Assembly: GCF_010983895.1 (NCBI RefSeq)
Contig: NZ_CP048836.1
Coordinates: 2,852,001 to 2,916,000, forward strand
DNA length: 64,000 bases
Reading direction: 5' to 3'
Source: Nitrogeniibacter mangrovi
Lineage (GTDB): Bacteria; Pseudomonadota; Gammaproteobacteria; Burkholderiales; Rhodocyclaceae
Both the position numbers and the translations under genes were made by a program. Below the pieces are notes generated by a model that was given only the letters and a program-made list of their open reading frames with translations, searched no databases and was not told where the DNA came from. Within the stretch, counting starts at the first letter, position 1. Each line of letters opens with the position of its first letter. Positions 9,172-17,172 of the stretch are shown here, piece after piece.

Positions 9172-10170
9172 ATGACCGACGCGAATCTTTCGCCCACCTT
9201 CAGCATCATCATCCCGACGCGGGATCGCGCAGCCCTGTTCGAACGCACGCTGCAATCCGTGTTCGAGCAGACGATCGACGATTTCGAGGTCATCATCGTC
9301 AACGATGGCTCCAGCGGCGAGCAGCTGGACGCCTATCGCACCATGGAAGCGCGTTACGATGCGCGCGTCCGATTCATCTATCTGCCGCACCGGGCCAAGG
9401 GCCACGGACCGGCCTACTCGCGCAACGTGGGCGCCGCGAGCGCCCGTGGCACCTATCTGTGCTTCCTCGACGACGACGACCTGTGGATCGATCCGGACCA
9501 TCTGCGCCGGGTGCGCGACAGCGTTGCCGCCAGCACCCGTCCCATCGATCTGTATTTCACCGATCAGCGCGCCGTGTTCCCGGACGGACAGGCGCATCCC
9601 GGCGGGCTCTGGATCTCCGGTCTGGAAGCGCGTATCGATACCTCGCCCGACGCCCTCGGCAACTACCCCGTCCGCCTCGAGCATCTCCTGCAACGCACGG
9701 GCTTTGCGCATCTGAACTGTACCGTCTACCGTCGAGCCTTCTTCGAAGCCATCGGCGGCATGGACGAATCGCTGCGCTACGAGAACGACCGGGATGTATA
9801 TCTGCGCGCCATCGATGCCGCCGAGTACATGCTCTACCATCCGGCCGTGATTGCCCAGCACCACATCCCCAATCCGAAACGGGCCGACAATGTCTCCACG
9901 GCCGTGAGCCTGATCGAGAAGAAGGTCATCCAGTTCCGAATCTGCGACAAGGCCATCGCATTCGGCAAACATGCCGCCATGCGCGCTTACGCGCGCCGGG
10001 CGAAGGGCTACGAACTCAAGAACATGGCCCACCTGCTCATGCAGGCGGGCAAACCTCGCGAAGCCTTCTTCTACATGCGCGAAGCACTGCTCGTTTCGTT
10101 CACATTCAAGTGGCTGGCCTATACGCTCGCATCGGGCGTCCGCCTGCTGCTTCGCCCCCAGGACCCCTGA
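9172..10170 (+). CDS. Glycosyltransferase family 2
   Basis: 332-residue GT-A inverting glycosyltransferase. FSIIIPTRDRAALFERTLQSV opens the nucleotide-binding half. VIIVNDGSS carries the first aspartate, and the DXD-like motif is FLDDDDLW near residue 100. The acceptor-side motif ENDRDVYLRAID lies about residue 205. No membrane segment precedes it; the C-terminal helices (FFYMREALLVSFTFKWLAYTLASGVRLLL) may lie on the membrane. It starts 3 bases after the ATP-grasp/phosphatase fusion and probably adds one sugar of the repeat unit. The donor cannot be deduced. Confidence 0.92.
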   Translation: MTDANLSPTFSIIIPTRDRAALFERTLQSVFEQTIDDFEVIIVNDGSSGEQLDAYRTMEARYDARVRFIYLPHRAKGHGPAYSRNVGAASARGTYLCFLDDDDLWIDPDHLRRVRDSVAASTRPIDLYFTDQRAVFPDGQAHPGGLWISGLEARIDTSPDALGNYPVRLEHLLQRTGFAHLNCTVYRRAFFEAIGGMDESLRYENDRDVYLRAIDAAEYMLYHPAVIAQHHIPNPKRADNVSTAVSLIEKKVIQFRICDKAIAFGKHAAMRAYARRAKGYELKNMAHLLMQAGKPREAFFYMREALLVSFTFKWLAYTLASGVRLLLRPQDP

Positions 10171-10184
10171 CAGGACATCGGTTT

Positions 10185-10949
10185 ATGTCGTTCTTTTCGG
10201 CCCTGCTGACCAATCCCGAGCTCATCCTGCACCATCGGAATATCTTCCTGCTGAGCCACATGCGCGCCAACACCAGCCTTTTCGGCCACCTGATCGGCAG
10301 CCATCCGCAGGTGGAGGGCTACTACGAAATGCACATCGGCTACTACGGGTGGAAGAGCCTGTGGCGGCAGAAGCTGCTTCATTTCAAGACCCATTCCGTG
10401 AAGCCGGGTGCGCACTGGATGTTCGACAAGGTGCTCCACGACGGCCACCATGTGGCGCCGTCGATCCTGGCCCGCCCGAACAGCCGGACCCTCGTCATGC
10501 TGCGCGCGCCGGAACAGTCCATCAAGAGCCTGGTGGCCCTTTATCGCAAGCGCAACCCCCAGTTGCCCGAAGCGACACCCGAAGGCGCCACCCGCTACTA
10601 TGTGGATCGACTCGAATCCCTCGCCCGCATGGCGCGGGAGCTCGGTCCCCGCTACTTCTACCTTGATGCCGAATGCCTGATCGAACGCACCGACACGACG
10701 CTCGCCGCCCTGTCGGAATGGCTTGGCTTCGACACCCCGATTCCCTCGGAATACGATACGTTTTCCAACACCGGCCAGGGCAACACCGGCGATCACTCCA
10801 GCCGCCTGAAATCGGGCAAGGTCAACCGCGCCAAGAGCGATTACTCGGATATCGTGCTCAGCGACGCACAGATGGACGCCGCCGAAGCCGCCTACACACA
10901 GCATCGCGGCCGCCTCATTGCCGGCAGCGCCCGAGCCTCGACGCTATGA
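10185..10949 (+). CDS. Sulfotransferase family protein (PAPS-dependent)
   Basis: 254 residues. The N-terminal segment IFLLSHMRANTSLFGHLIG (about 20-38) sits where sulfotransferases carry the 5'-phosphosulfate-binding loop (usual form SxPRSGTT). A strand-helix then holds the 3'-phosphate motif LRAPEQSIKSLVALYRKR (about 107-125). A late FDTPIPSEYDTFSNTGQGNTGD segment resembles the C-terminal loop of the family. The PSB loop is divergent (R-A-N-T for R-S-G-T), so activity is likely but not certain. The cofactor PAPS would be made by cysD/cysNC and its product PAP removed by cysQ, all encoded 6-11 kb away. The target (sugar, lipid or small molecule) is not evident. Its stop overlaps the start of the next gene (ATGA). 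Confidence 0.8.
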   Translation: MSFFSALLTNPELILHHRNIFLLSHMRANTSLFGHLIGSHPQVEGYYEMHIGYYGWKSLWRQKLLHFKTHSVKPGAHWMFDKVLHDGHHVAPSILARPNSRTLVMLRAPEQSIKSLVALYRKRNPQLPEATPEGATRYYVDRLESLARMARELGPRYFYLDAECLIERTDTTLAALSEWLGFDTPIPSEYDTFSNTGQGNTGDHSSRLKSGKVNRAKSDYSDIVLSDAQMDAAEAAYTQHRGRLIAGSARASTL

Positions 10950-11845
10950 ACGCCCCTGTACACGCCTTCGAATCGCCCGGAACCATGTCTGAGCAGAATG
11001 CCAGAGTCTCCACCGCCCGCCCGATGTTCCTCGACCTCAATGGCCGGCGCCTGTTCACACTCCAGATCGTCCCGACCGGGCCCATCACCGGCGCCCTGCT
11101 CTACCTGCCCCCGTTTGCCGAGGAGATGAATCGCTGCCGGTCTCACGTGGTCAGCCAGGCACGCGCGCTGGCTGCCCGCGGGTACCACACGCTCATCCTC
11201 GACCCGTACGGAACGGGGGAGAGCGAGGGCGAGATCACCGACGCCGACTGGGACGCCTGGCGGCTCGACGCCCTCGAAGCGGCACGCTGGCTGGTGGCCG
11301 AAACCAGCGCCCCCCTGACCCTCTGGGGGATACGCACCGGCGCCCTGCTCGCTGCCGAGCTCGTGGCGAGTGGCGACACACCACCGCTGCAGCAAGTGCT
11401 CTTCTGGCAACCCGTGCTCGACGGCAAACTGTTCCTGAACCAGCACCTGCGCCTGCGAATCGCCGCGCAGATGTTCACCGAAGGCGAGAAGGAAACCGGC
11501 GACACCCTGCGCAATCGCCTCAATGCCGGGGAAACCCTCGAAATCGCCGGCTATCCGCTCACCGGACGCCTTGCCGGGCAGCTCGGATCGCTGCGGATGG
11601 ACGCCTCTGTCGAACATCTGGCACAGGTCCCGGTCTGCTGGCTCGAGGTCGTCGCCAAGGCCGGCCAGGCCCTCGCCCTGCCGAGCCGCAAGCTCATCGA
11701 CACGCTCGGAGAAGCCGGCGGGCGGGTCCATGTCGAGTCCGTCGCCTGCCCGATGATCTGGCAACTGCATGAGCGGGCCGAGGCGCCGCAACTGGAAACC
11801 GCGACGCTCGCGCTGCTCGACACCGTCGCCGGAGCGATCCAATGA
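10946..11845 (+). CDS. Alpha/beta hydrolase, exosortase A system-associated type 2
   Basis: 299-residue alpha/beta-hydrolase-fold protein of the family that accompanies exosortase A (TIGR03101). Fold markers are GALLYLPPFAEEMN (strand and oxyanion-type loop, about 49-62), TLILDPYGTGESEG (about 82-95) and the elbow position LWGIRTGALLA (about 126-136). The elbow reads G-I-R-T-G, so the usual serine nucleophile is absent. Either the enzyme uses another residue or it is a binding or thioesterase-like relic. The start is the ATG overlapping the sulfotransferase stop; the 4-base overlaps on both sides (ATGA) indicate tight translational coupling in one operon. It is always paired with the type 1 hydrolase that follows. 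Confidence 0.85.
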   Translation: MNAPVHAFESPGTMSEQNARVSTARPMFLDLNGRRLFTLQIVPTGPITGALLYLPPFAEEMNRCRSHVVSQARALAARGYHTLILDPYGTGESEGEITDADWDAWRLDALEAARWLVAETSAPLTLWGIRTGALLAAELVASGDTPPLQQVLFWQPVLDGKLFLNQHLRLRIAAQMFTEGEKETGDTLRNRLNAGETLEIAGYPLTGRLAGQLGSLRMDASVEHLAQVPVCWLEVVAKAGQALALPSRKLIDTLGEAGGRVHVESVACPMIWQLHERAEAPQLETATLALLDTVAGAIQ

Positions 11846-12756
11846 GCGCGACCGAAACCCCGATCGTGATCGAGTGCGACGGCGCCGAGCTGATCGGCAT
11901 GATGCACGTGCCCGCAGAAATCAAGACCCGGGGCGTGGTCGCCATTGTCGCCGGCGGCCCCCAGTATCGCGGCGGCGTGGGCCGGCTGCAGGTGCAGCTG
12001 GCGCGCCAGCTGGCCGCCGCCGGCACCCCGGTGTTGCGGTTCGACTATCGCGGTCTTGGCGACAGCGAAGGCACCTTCCGCGGCTTTCAGGACGTCGAGC
12101 CCGATTTGCGCGCCGCCATCGATGCGTTTCTCTCACGGGTCCCGCAAATGAAGGAAGTGGTGCTGTGGGGGGGCTGCGACGCGGCAGCCGCCATCATGAT
12201 CAATGCCTGGAAATATCCGGCGGTGACGGGGCTCATGGTCGGCAACCCGTGGGTGCACACCGAAGAGACCGGCGACGCGGTCACCGTCAAGCATCACTAC
12301 GCCAAACGTATCCGGGACAAGGACTTCTGGCTCAAGCTGCTGCGGGGCCAGTACAACCCCTTCCCGGCGCTGCTGACCATCGGCCGCGCCCTCTGGGCCA
12401 GAGCGCGCAAGCGCCTGTCTGCTCACAAAGCCAGCGCCGGCGGACCGGCCCAGCGCGACGAGCGCCACTTGCCCTTCGTCACCCGCATGCGTCTGGGCAT
12501 GTCCCGCTTCGGAGGCGACGTGCTCCTGCTCATGAGCGGTCGCAGCCTGGTGAGCAAGGAATTCGACGAACTGGTCGGCAGCGATGCCAGCTGGCAACAG
12601 GCCATGGCGACGCCGCGCCATCTGGCCCGGCACGACATGCCCGACGCCGACCAGACCTATTCCTCCGTGGCCTCGCGGCGCGAAGTGATCGCCATCGCCC
12701 GCCAATGGCTGCACGATCCGCATGCATCGTTGAATGCGTCGCAGACTCAGGAATGA
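11842..12756 (+). CDS. Alpha/beta hydrolase, exosortase A system-associated type 1
   Basis: 304-residue alpha/beta-hydrolase-fold protein of the exosortase-A-linked family (TIGR03100). Markers are VVAIVAGGPQYRGGVGR (about 32-48), LRFDYRGLGDSEG (about 65-77) and the elbow VLWGGCDAAAA (about 107-117). The elbow reads G-G-C-D-A: a cysteine (Cys112) stands where serine hydrolases have serine, as in dienelactone hydrolases. After about residue 170 a basic insert (ARARKRLSAHKAS) and a helical cap follow. The 4-base overlap with the type 2 gene shows coupling. A thioesterase or acyl-transfer role on the ACP-bound intermediate is an inference from the neighbours. Confidence 0.87.
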   Translation: MSATETPIVIECDGAELIGMMHVPAEIKTRGVVAIVAGGPQYRGGVGRLQVQLARQLAAAGTPVLRFDYRGLGDSEGTFRGFQDVEPDLRAAIDAFLSRVPQMKEVVLWGGCDAAAAIMINAWKYPAVTGLMVGNPWVHTEETGDAVTVKHHYAKRIRDKDFWLKLLRGQYNPFPALLTIGRALWARARKRLSAHKASAGGPAQRDERHLPFVTRMRLGMSRFGGDVLLLMSGRSLVSKEFDELVGSDASWQQAMATPRHLARHDMPDADQTYSSVASRREVIAIARQWLHDPHASLNASQTQE

Positions 12757-12812
12757 CATCATGCGAACGTATCGGGCCAGACGTCCGCTCCCGGAATCGA
12801 TCAGTGAATGAC

Positions 12813-14054
12813 ATGAACTCCCCGAAAACACCGCCCGCCCACGTCCCCATGGACCAGTTCCGCGTCGAACACGGCGAGCTTCTGGTGGGCGGGATCCCGC
12901 TCACACGGCTGGCGGCACGCGTCGGCAGCACACCGTTCTACGCCTACGACCGACAGTTGCTGGACGCACGCGTTGGCGAACTGCGGGCGGCGCTGCCGAC
13001 CGCCGTCAAGCTCCACTACGCGATCAAGGCAAACCCCATGCCGGCGCTGGTCGGTCACATGGCGGGGCTGGTGGATGGTCTCGACGTGGCCTCCGCGGGC
13101 GAACTGGCAGTGGCGCTCGACACCGGCATGAGCCCGCACGACATCTCCTTCGCCGGGCCGGGCAAACGCGTCGAGGAACTGCGTCAGGCGGTCGCCGCCG
13201 GCGTCTTGATCAACGCCGAGTCGCCGTCGGAAATCGAGGCCCTGGCCGCTGTCGCCGAATCGACCGGCTGGACACCGCGGATCGCCCTGCGCGTCAACCC
13301 GGATTTCGAACTCAAGAGCTCGGGGATGCGCATGGGTGGCGGCCCCAAGCAGTTCGGCATCGACGCCGAGCAGATCCCCGCCGTGATCCAGCGCACCGAG
13401 ACGCTCGGCCTGCATATCGAGGGCTTTCACCTGTTTGCCGGCTCGCAGAACCTGCAGGCCGAGGCCATCGTCGAAGCGCAGCGCAACTGCTTCGACCTTG
13501 CACGCCGTCTGGCCGACCATGTGAGCACCCCCATCCGCATGCTGAACCTGGGCGGCGGCATCGGCATCCCCTATTTCCCGGGCAACGAGCGCGTCGATCT
13601 GGCTCCGATCGGTGCCAATCTCGCCCGCATCGCCGACGAGGCCGCGACCGTTTTCCCCCAGGCGGAACTGTGCATCGAACTGGGACGGTTTCTGGTGGGC
13701 GAAGCCGGCATCTATGTCTGCCGCGTGCTCGACCGCAAGGAATCCCGTGGCCAGGTCTTCCTGGTCACCGACGGTGGTCTGCATCATCACCTGTCGGCCT
13801 CGGGCAACTTCGGCCAGGTCATTCGCAAGAACTATCCGGTGGCCATCGGCAACCGGATGAGCGATACCGAACTGGAGCTGGCCAACGTCGTCGGCCCGCT
13901 GTGCACCCCGCTCGACATCCTGGGCGATCGCATGCTGCTGCCCAAGGCCCGGCCGGGCGACCTGGTGGTGGTCTACCAGTCGGGCGCCTACGGCGCCACC
14001 GCCAGCCCGCAACGCTTCCTCGGCCACCCGGCCGTCACCGAAGTCCTGGTCTGA
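12813..14054 (+). CDS. PLP-dependent decarboxylase, exosortase A system-associated (Orn/DAP/Arg group IV fold)
   Basis: 413 residues, fold-type III decarboxylase related to diaminopimelate decarboxylase. PLP lysine is Lys72 in HYAIKANPMPALV. The phosphate-binding glycine loop is NLGGGIGIPYF (about 248-258). E-L-G-R-F-L-V at about 291 contributes the substrate-side arginine, and the C-terminal barrel holds GPLCTPLDIL with its cysteine (about residue 365) and the YQSGAYG motif. It matches the family (TIGR03099) that occurs next to the AMP ligase TIGR03098. DAP decarboxylase itself is unlikely because of that context. BtrK of butirosin synthesis, which decarboxylates an amino acid while it is bound to a carrier protein, has the same fold and is the most useful comparison. 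The ATG at 12813 gives the family-typical N-terminus. Confidence 0.9.
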   Translation: MNSPKTPPAHVPMDQFRVEHGELLVGGIPLTRLAARVGSTPFYAYDRQLLDARVGELRAALPTAVKLHYAIKANPMPALVGHMAGLVDGLDVASAGELAVALDTGMSPHDISFAGPGKRVEELRQAVAAGVLINAESPSEIEALAAVAESTGWTPRIALRVNPDFELKSSGMRMGGGPKQFGIDAEQIPAVIQRTETLGLHIEGFHLFAGSQNLQAEAIVEAQRNCFDLARRLADHVSTPIRMLNLGGGIGIPYFPGNERVDLAPIGANLARIADEAATVFPQAELCIELGRFLVGEAGIYVCRVLDRKESRGQVFLVTDGGLHHHLSASGNFGQVIRKNYPVAIGNRMSDTELELANVVGPLCTPLDILGDRMLLPKARPGDLVVVYQSGAYGATASPQRFLGHPAVTEVLV

Positions 14055-14072
14055 ACCCCTTTTGCCTTCGAC

Positions 14073-15812
14073 ATGAACCAGATCACGCCCCCCCAGGCAC
14101 TTGCCGAACGATTTGAATGGCCGCACGCGGAAGTACGGCTCTCGCAGGCCGCTTCCGTGGCCGAATCCGATGGCCTCGTGTGCATCGCGCGCGGACGGCC
14201 CGAATTCCCGGCGGACAGCACGCGGGACGCGTTGCACACCCCGGCTGACCACTGGCTCGCACTCTTCCGCGCCCATGGTGCCCAGGCCCCCGAACGGGTC
14301 CACGGCCGCTTCGGTGTCGCCTTCATCGACACCCGCGAACGCAGCGTGTTTCTGGCCGCCGACCGCTTCGGTACCGCCCCCTGGTGCTTCGCGGTACGCC
14401 ATGACCGCCTGATCGTCGGCGACCGGGCCGATCTGGTCGCCGACACGGACAGCGCGCTGTCGCCCGACGCCGTCTACGCCTACCTGTTCCACCACATGAT
14501 TCCGTCGCCCCTGACGATCTTTGCCGACGTCACCCGGCTCGAGGGCGGACACCGGCTCGAATGGCAGGGTGACACCCCGCGCGTCGACGCCTGGTGGCGC
14601 CCGGTGTTCACCGAGCCGCGCCAGATGGATTTCGGCGAAGCCAAGGCGCGCTTCATGGACATCATCGAGGCGGCCGTACGCAAGGCCACCGATCGGGGCC
14701 ATGTGGGCGCCTTTCTGTCGGGCGGAACCGACAGCTCGACGGTCGCGGGGATGCTCACGAAGGTCCTCGGGCGCCCTGCCGAAACCTATTCGATGGGTTT
14801 CGATGCCTCCGGCTATGACGAGATGGAATATGCCCGCATCGCCTCGAAGCATTTCGGCACCAATCACCACGAATACTATGTAACGCCGCAGGACCTGCTC
14901 GAAGCCATTCCCAGGGTCGCACGCCACTATGACCAGCCCTTCGGCAACTCCTCTGCCGCGCCTGCCTGGCTGTGCGCCTCGCTGGCGCGTCGTGACGGTA
15001 TCGACACACTGCTGGCCGGCGATGGCGGCGATGAATTGTTCGGCGGCAACACCCGCTATGCCAAGCAACGCGTCTTCGGCGTTTACGACCGGGTCCCCGC
15101 TGCCTTGCGCAATGCCTTGCTCGAGCCGGCGCTGTCGCTACCAATCAGCAAGCGGCTGCCCATCGTCAAGAAGGCCGCCAGCTACGTGGACCAGGCCAAG
15201 GTGCCCCTGCCCCACCGCATTCACCAATACAACCTGCTGGTGCGGCTTGGTGCCGACCAGGTGTTCGCACCGGATTTTCTCGCACAGATCGACCAGAACG
15301 CGCCCGCCCGTGCTCACGAGGCGGTCTGGCAGCGGATCAATGCCGACTCGGACCTGAACCGCCTGCTCGCCTTCGACTGGAAATACACCCTCGAAGACAA
15401 TGACCTGCCGAAGATCCTCGGCACCACCGAGCTGGCCGGTCTGGGCGTCGAATTCCCCCTGCTCGACGATGCGCTGCTCGACTTCTCGCTCAGCCTGCCA
15501 CTGGACTACAAGCTGCGCGGCTTCAAGCTGCGCTGGTTCTTCAAGGAGGCACTGCGCGACTTCCTGCCAGACGCCATCATCACCAAGAAGAAACATGGCT
15601 TCGGCCTGCCCTTCGGCGTCTGGGCCTGCGAGCACAAGGGCCTGCACGACCTGTCTCACGACACCCTGAACGCGCTCAAGGGGCGTGGCATCGTGAACCC
15701 GCGCTTCATCGACCGCCTGCTCGGCGAGTTGCTGCCCGAGCATCCCGGCTATTACGGCGAACTGGTGTGGATTCTCACGATGATGGAGTTGTGGCTGTCC
15801 CAAACCCGCTGA
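14073..15812 (+). CDS. Asparagine-synthetase-like amide ligase lacking the glutaminase cysteine
   Basis: 579 residues. The C-terminal synthetase domain is well kept: ATP-pyrophosphatase loop FLSGGTDSSTVAGML (216-222 core), LLAGDGGDELFGGNTRY (about 318-334) and KHGFGLPFGVWA (about 508-519). The N-terminal half keeps a shortened Ntn-glutaminase fold (VHGRFGVAFIDTR, FLAADRFGTAPWCFA) but starts MNQITPP. The catalytic Cys2 and the RGPD glutamine loop of true AsnB are missing. It should therefore form an amide or acyl-adenylate using free ammonia or another amine instead of glutamine, as beta-lactam synthetases do. It follows the PLP decarboxylase by 18 bases and is likely part of the same carrier-protein pathway. 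A second, glutaminase-competent paralogue lies at 33646. Confidence 0.88.
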   Translation: MNQITPPQALAERFEWPHAEVRLSQAASVAESDGLVCIARGRPEFPADSTRDALHTPADHWLALFRAHGAQAPERVHGRFGVAFIDTRERSVFLAADRFGTAPWCFAVRHDRLIVGDRADLVADTDSALSPDAVYAYLFHHMIPSPLTIFADVTRLEGGHRLEWQGDTPRVDAWWRPVFTEPRQMDFGEAKARFMDIIEAAVRKATDRGHVGAFLSGGTDSSTVAGMLTKVLGRPAETYSMGFDASGYDEMEYARIASKHFGTNHHEYYVTPQDLLEAIPRVARHYDQPFGNSSAAPAWLCASLARRDGIDTLLAGDGGDELFGGNTRYAKQRVFGVYDRVPAALRNALLEPALSLPISKRLPIVKKAASYVDQAKVPLPHRIHQYNLLVRLGADQVFAPDFLAQIDQNAPARAHEAVWQRINADSDLNRLLAFDWKYTLEDNDLPKILGTTELAGLGVEFPLLDDALLDFSLSLPLDYKLRGFKLRWFFKEALRDFLPDAIITKKKHGFGLPFGVWACEHKGLHDLSHDTLNALKGRGIVNPRFIDRLLGELLPEHPGYYGELVWILTMMELWLSQTR

Positions 15813-16047
15813 GCGCCATTCGCCCGAAGTGAGCGTCAGCCAAGTGTTTCAGGGAATCACGCCGTCGTCCCTGTTTTCTTCAGCAACCGCCCACGCGGCA
15901 CAAGCGCCTTTCGTCATTTCGGACGTGGGAATTCCGTGGATTTGGGTTCCCTATTGCGCCATTCCTCAAGGTTACCCGGAGAAACAGCCACTTACATCAT
16001 CGTAACGAAAGCGCCCCTGAGCAAGTACGCATTCCAATACAACACAG

Positions 16048-17124
16048 GTGAAATGCACTCTATTTGCTTGGGAGAGTCACCTGTTCGGCGTCTACCGCAC
16101 CCTTCTCGCCCTCGCCGTGCTGTTCCAGCACCTGGCGGACATCCCCCTGATCGGGCACTTCGCGGTCTATGGGTTCTTCGTGCTCAGCGGCTACCTCATG
16201 ACCACGATCATGCACCAGACCTACGGCTACACGACGCGTGGCCGCTTGGCCTACTTCCTCAACCGCTTCCTGCGCCTGTTTCCCACCTACTGGATCATCT
16301 GCCTGCTCACCCTCGGGCTGATCGTACTGCAGGGAGAACCGCTCACCCGGAGCTATCACGACGCGATCTACGTGCCGACTCGCGGCGTCGATATCCTCGC
16401 CAACCTGTCGCTGATCTTCCCCGCCTTGTCACCCAAGTGGGTCGAGCCCCGTCTGGCCCCCCCGACCTGGGCCCTGACGCTGGAACTCATCCACTACGTT
16501 CTGATCGCTTTGGGCGTTTCGCGCTCGCGACGCATCACCTGGCTTTGGCTCGCCGTCGCGGCCAGCTACTTTGCGGCAACCTATGCGCTGGGCCTCGGGC
16601 ACGAGTCGCGCTATTCCTACCTGCCCGCCGCGTCGCTGCCGTTCTCGATCGGCGCGCTCCTGTTCCACTATCGGGACGCGACGCGTGAATTCGTCGCCCG
16701 GATACCCGGGCACCCGCTGGTCTGGCTCCTCGCGGTCGTCCCGCTGGCGCTCACGGCCCAACTGGACCATCGCGCCTACATCGAACCGCTGTTTTTCATG
16801 AACATGGCACTGCACGCGTTGATCATCGCCAAGCTGCGCGACTGGCCACGCGGCGGATGGCTGGGGCAATCCGACAAGCGTATCGGCGACCTGAGCTATC
16901 CCATGTATCTGGGTCATTACCTGGCCGGCCTCTCGGTGTCGCTGGTGCTGTGGGGCGCTCCGGTGCACGGTGCAACGCCGCAAGGGGTGATCTCGGCGCT
17001 CGTGGCGGCCGTGGTGGTGTCGTGCCTGGCGTATGCGATCAATGTCACCGTGGACCGGAACATCGAACGTGCGCGCCAGGCTCTGAAGAAACGCGCCCGC
17101 CCGATCGCGCCCGCGTCCGCCTGA
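16048..17124 (+). CDS. Membrane acyltransferase, acyltransferase-3 (OafA-like) family
   Basis: 358 residues with about ten hydrophobic helices. The family's first block is FGVYRTLLALAVLFQHLADIPLIGHFAVYGFFVLSGYLM, with the His of the putative catalytic site in FQHL. It is followed by the RFLRLFPTYWI arginine motif (about 74-84) and, near the end, LSYPMYLGHYLAG. Such proteins move acetyl or other acyl groups onto sugars of O-antigens, exopolysaccharides or lipids. The GTG at 16048 is the only reasonable start that keeps the first helix. The 235-base spacer from the previous gene suggests its own promoter or a looser link to the operon. The last + strand gene before the convergent cysNC. Confidence 0.85.
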   Translation: MKCTLFAWESHLFGVYRTLLALAVLFQHLADIPLIGHFAVYGFFVLSGYLMTTIMHQTYGYTTRGRLAYFLNRFLRLFPTYWIICLLTLGLIVLQGEPLTRSYHDAIYVPTRGVDILANLSLIFPALSPKWVEPRLAPPTWALTLELIHYVLIALGVSRSRRITWLWLAVAASYFAATYALGLGHESRYSYLPAASLPFSIGALLFHYRDATREFVARIPGHPLVWLLAVVPLALTAQLDHRAYIEPLFFMNMALHALIIAKLRDWPRGGWLGQSDKRIGDLSYPMYLGHYLAGLSVSLVLWGAPVHGATPQGVISALVAAVVVSCLAYAINVTVDRNIERARQALKKRARPIAPASA

Positions 17125-17172
17125 ACCCGGGTCCCGCCCGTTCGAGGCGGCCGGGGCCTCCCTCACCGCCAC

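Noticed and set aside
9090-10184. Upstream extension of the sulfotransferase frame
   Set aside because: It overlaps the GT2 gene in another frame; the ATG at 10185 gives the normal sulfotransferase N-terminus.
15813-16047. Spacer before the acyltransferase-3 gene
   Set aside because: Searched for a small gene, terminator or promoter; a 250-codon frame starting at 15936 mostly overlaps the acyltransferase in another frame. Nothing supportable seen.
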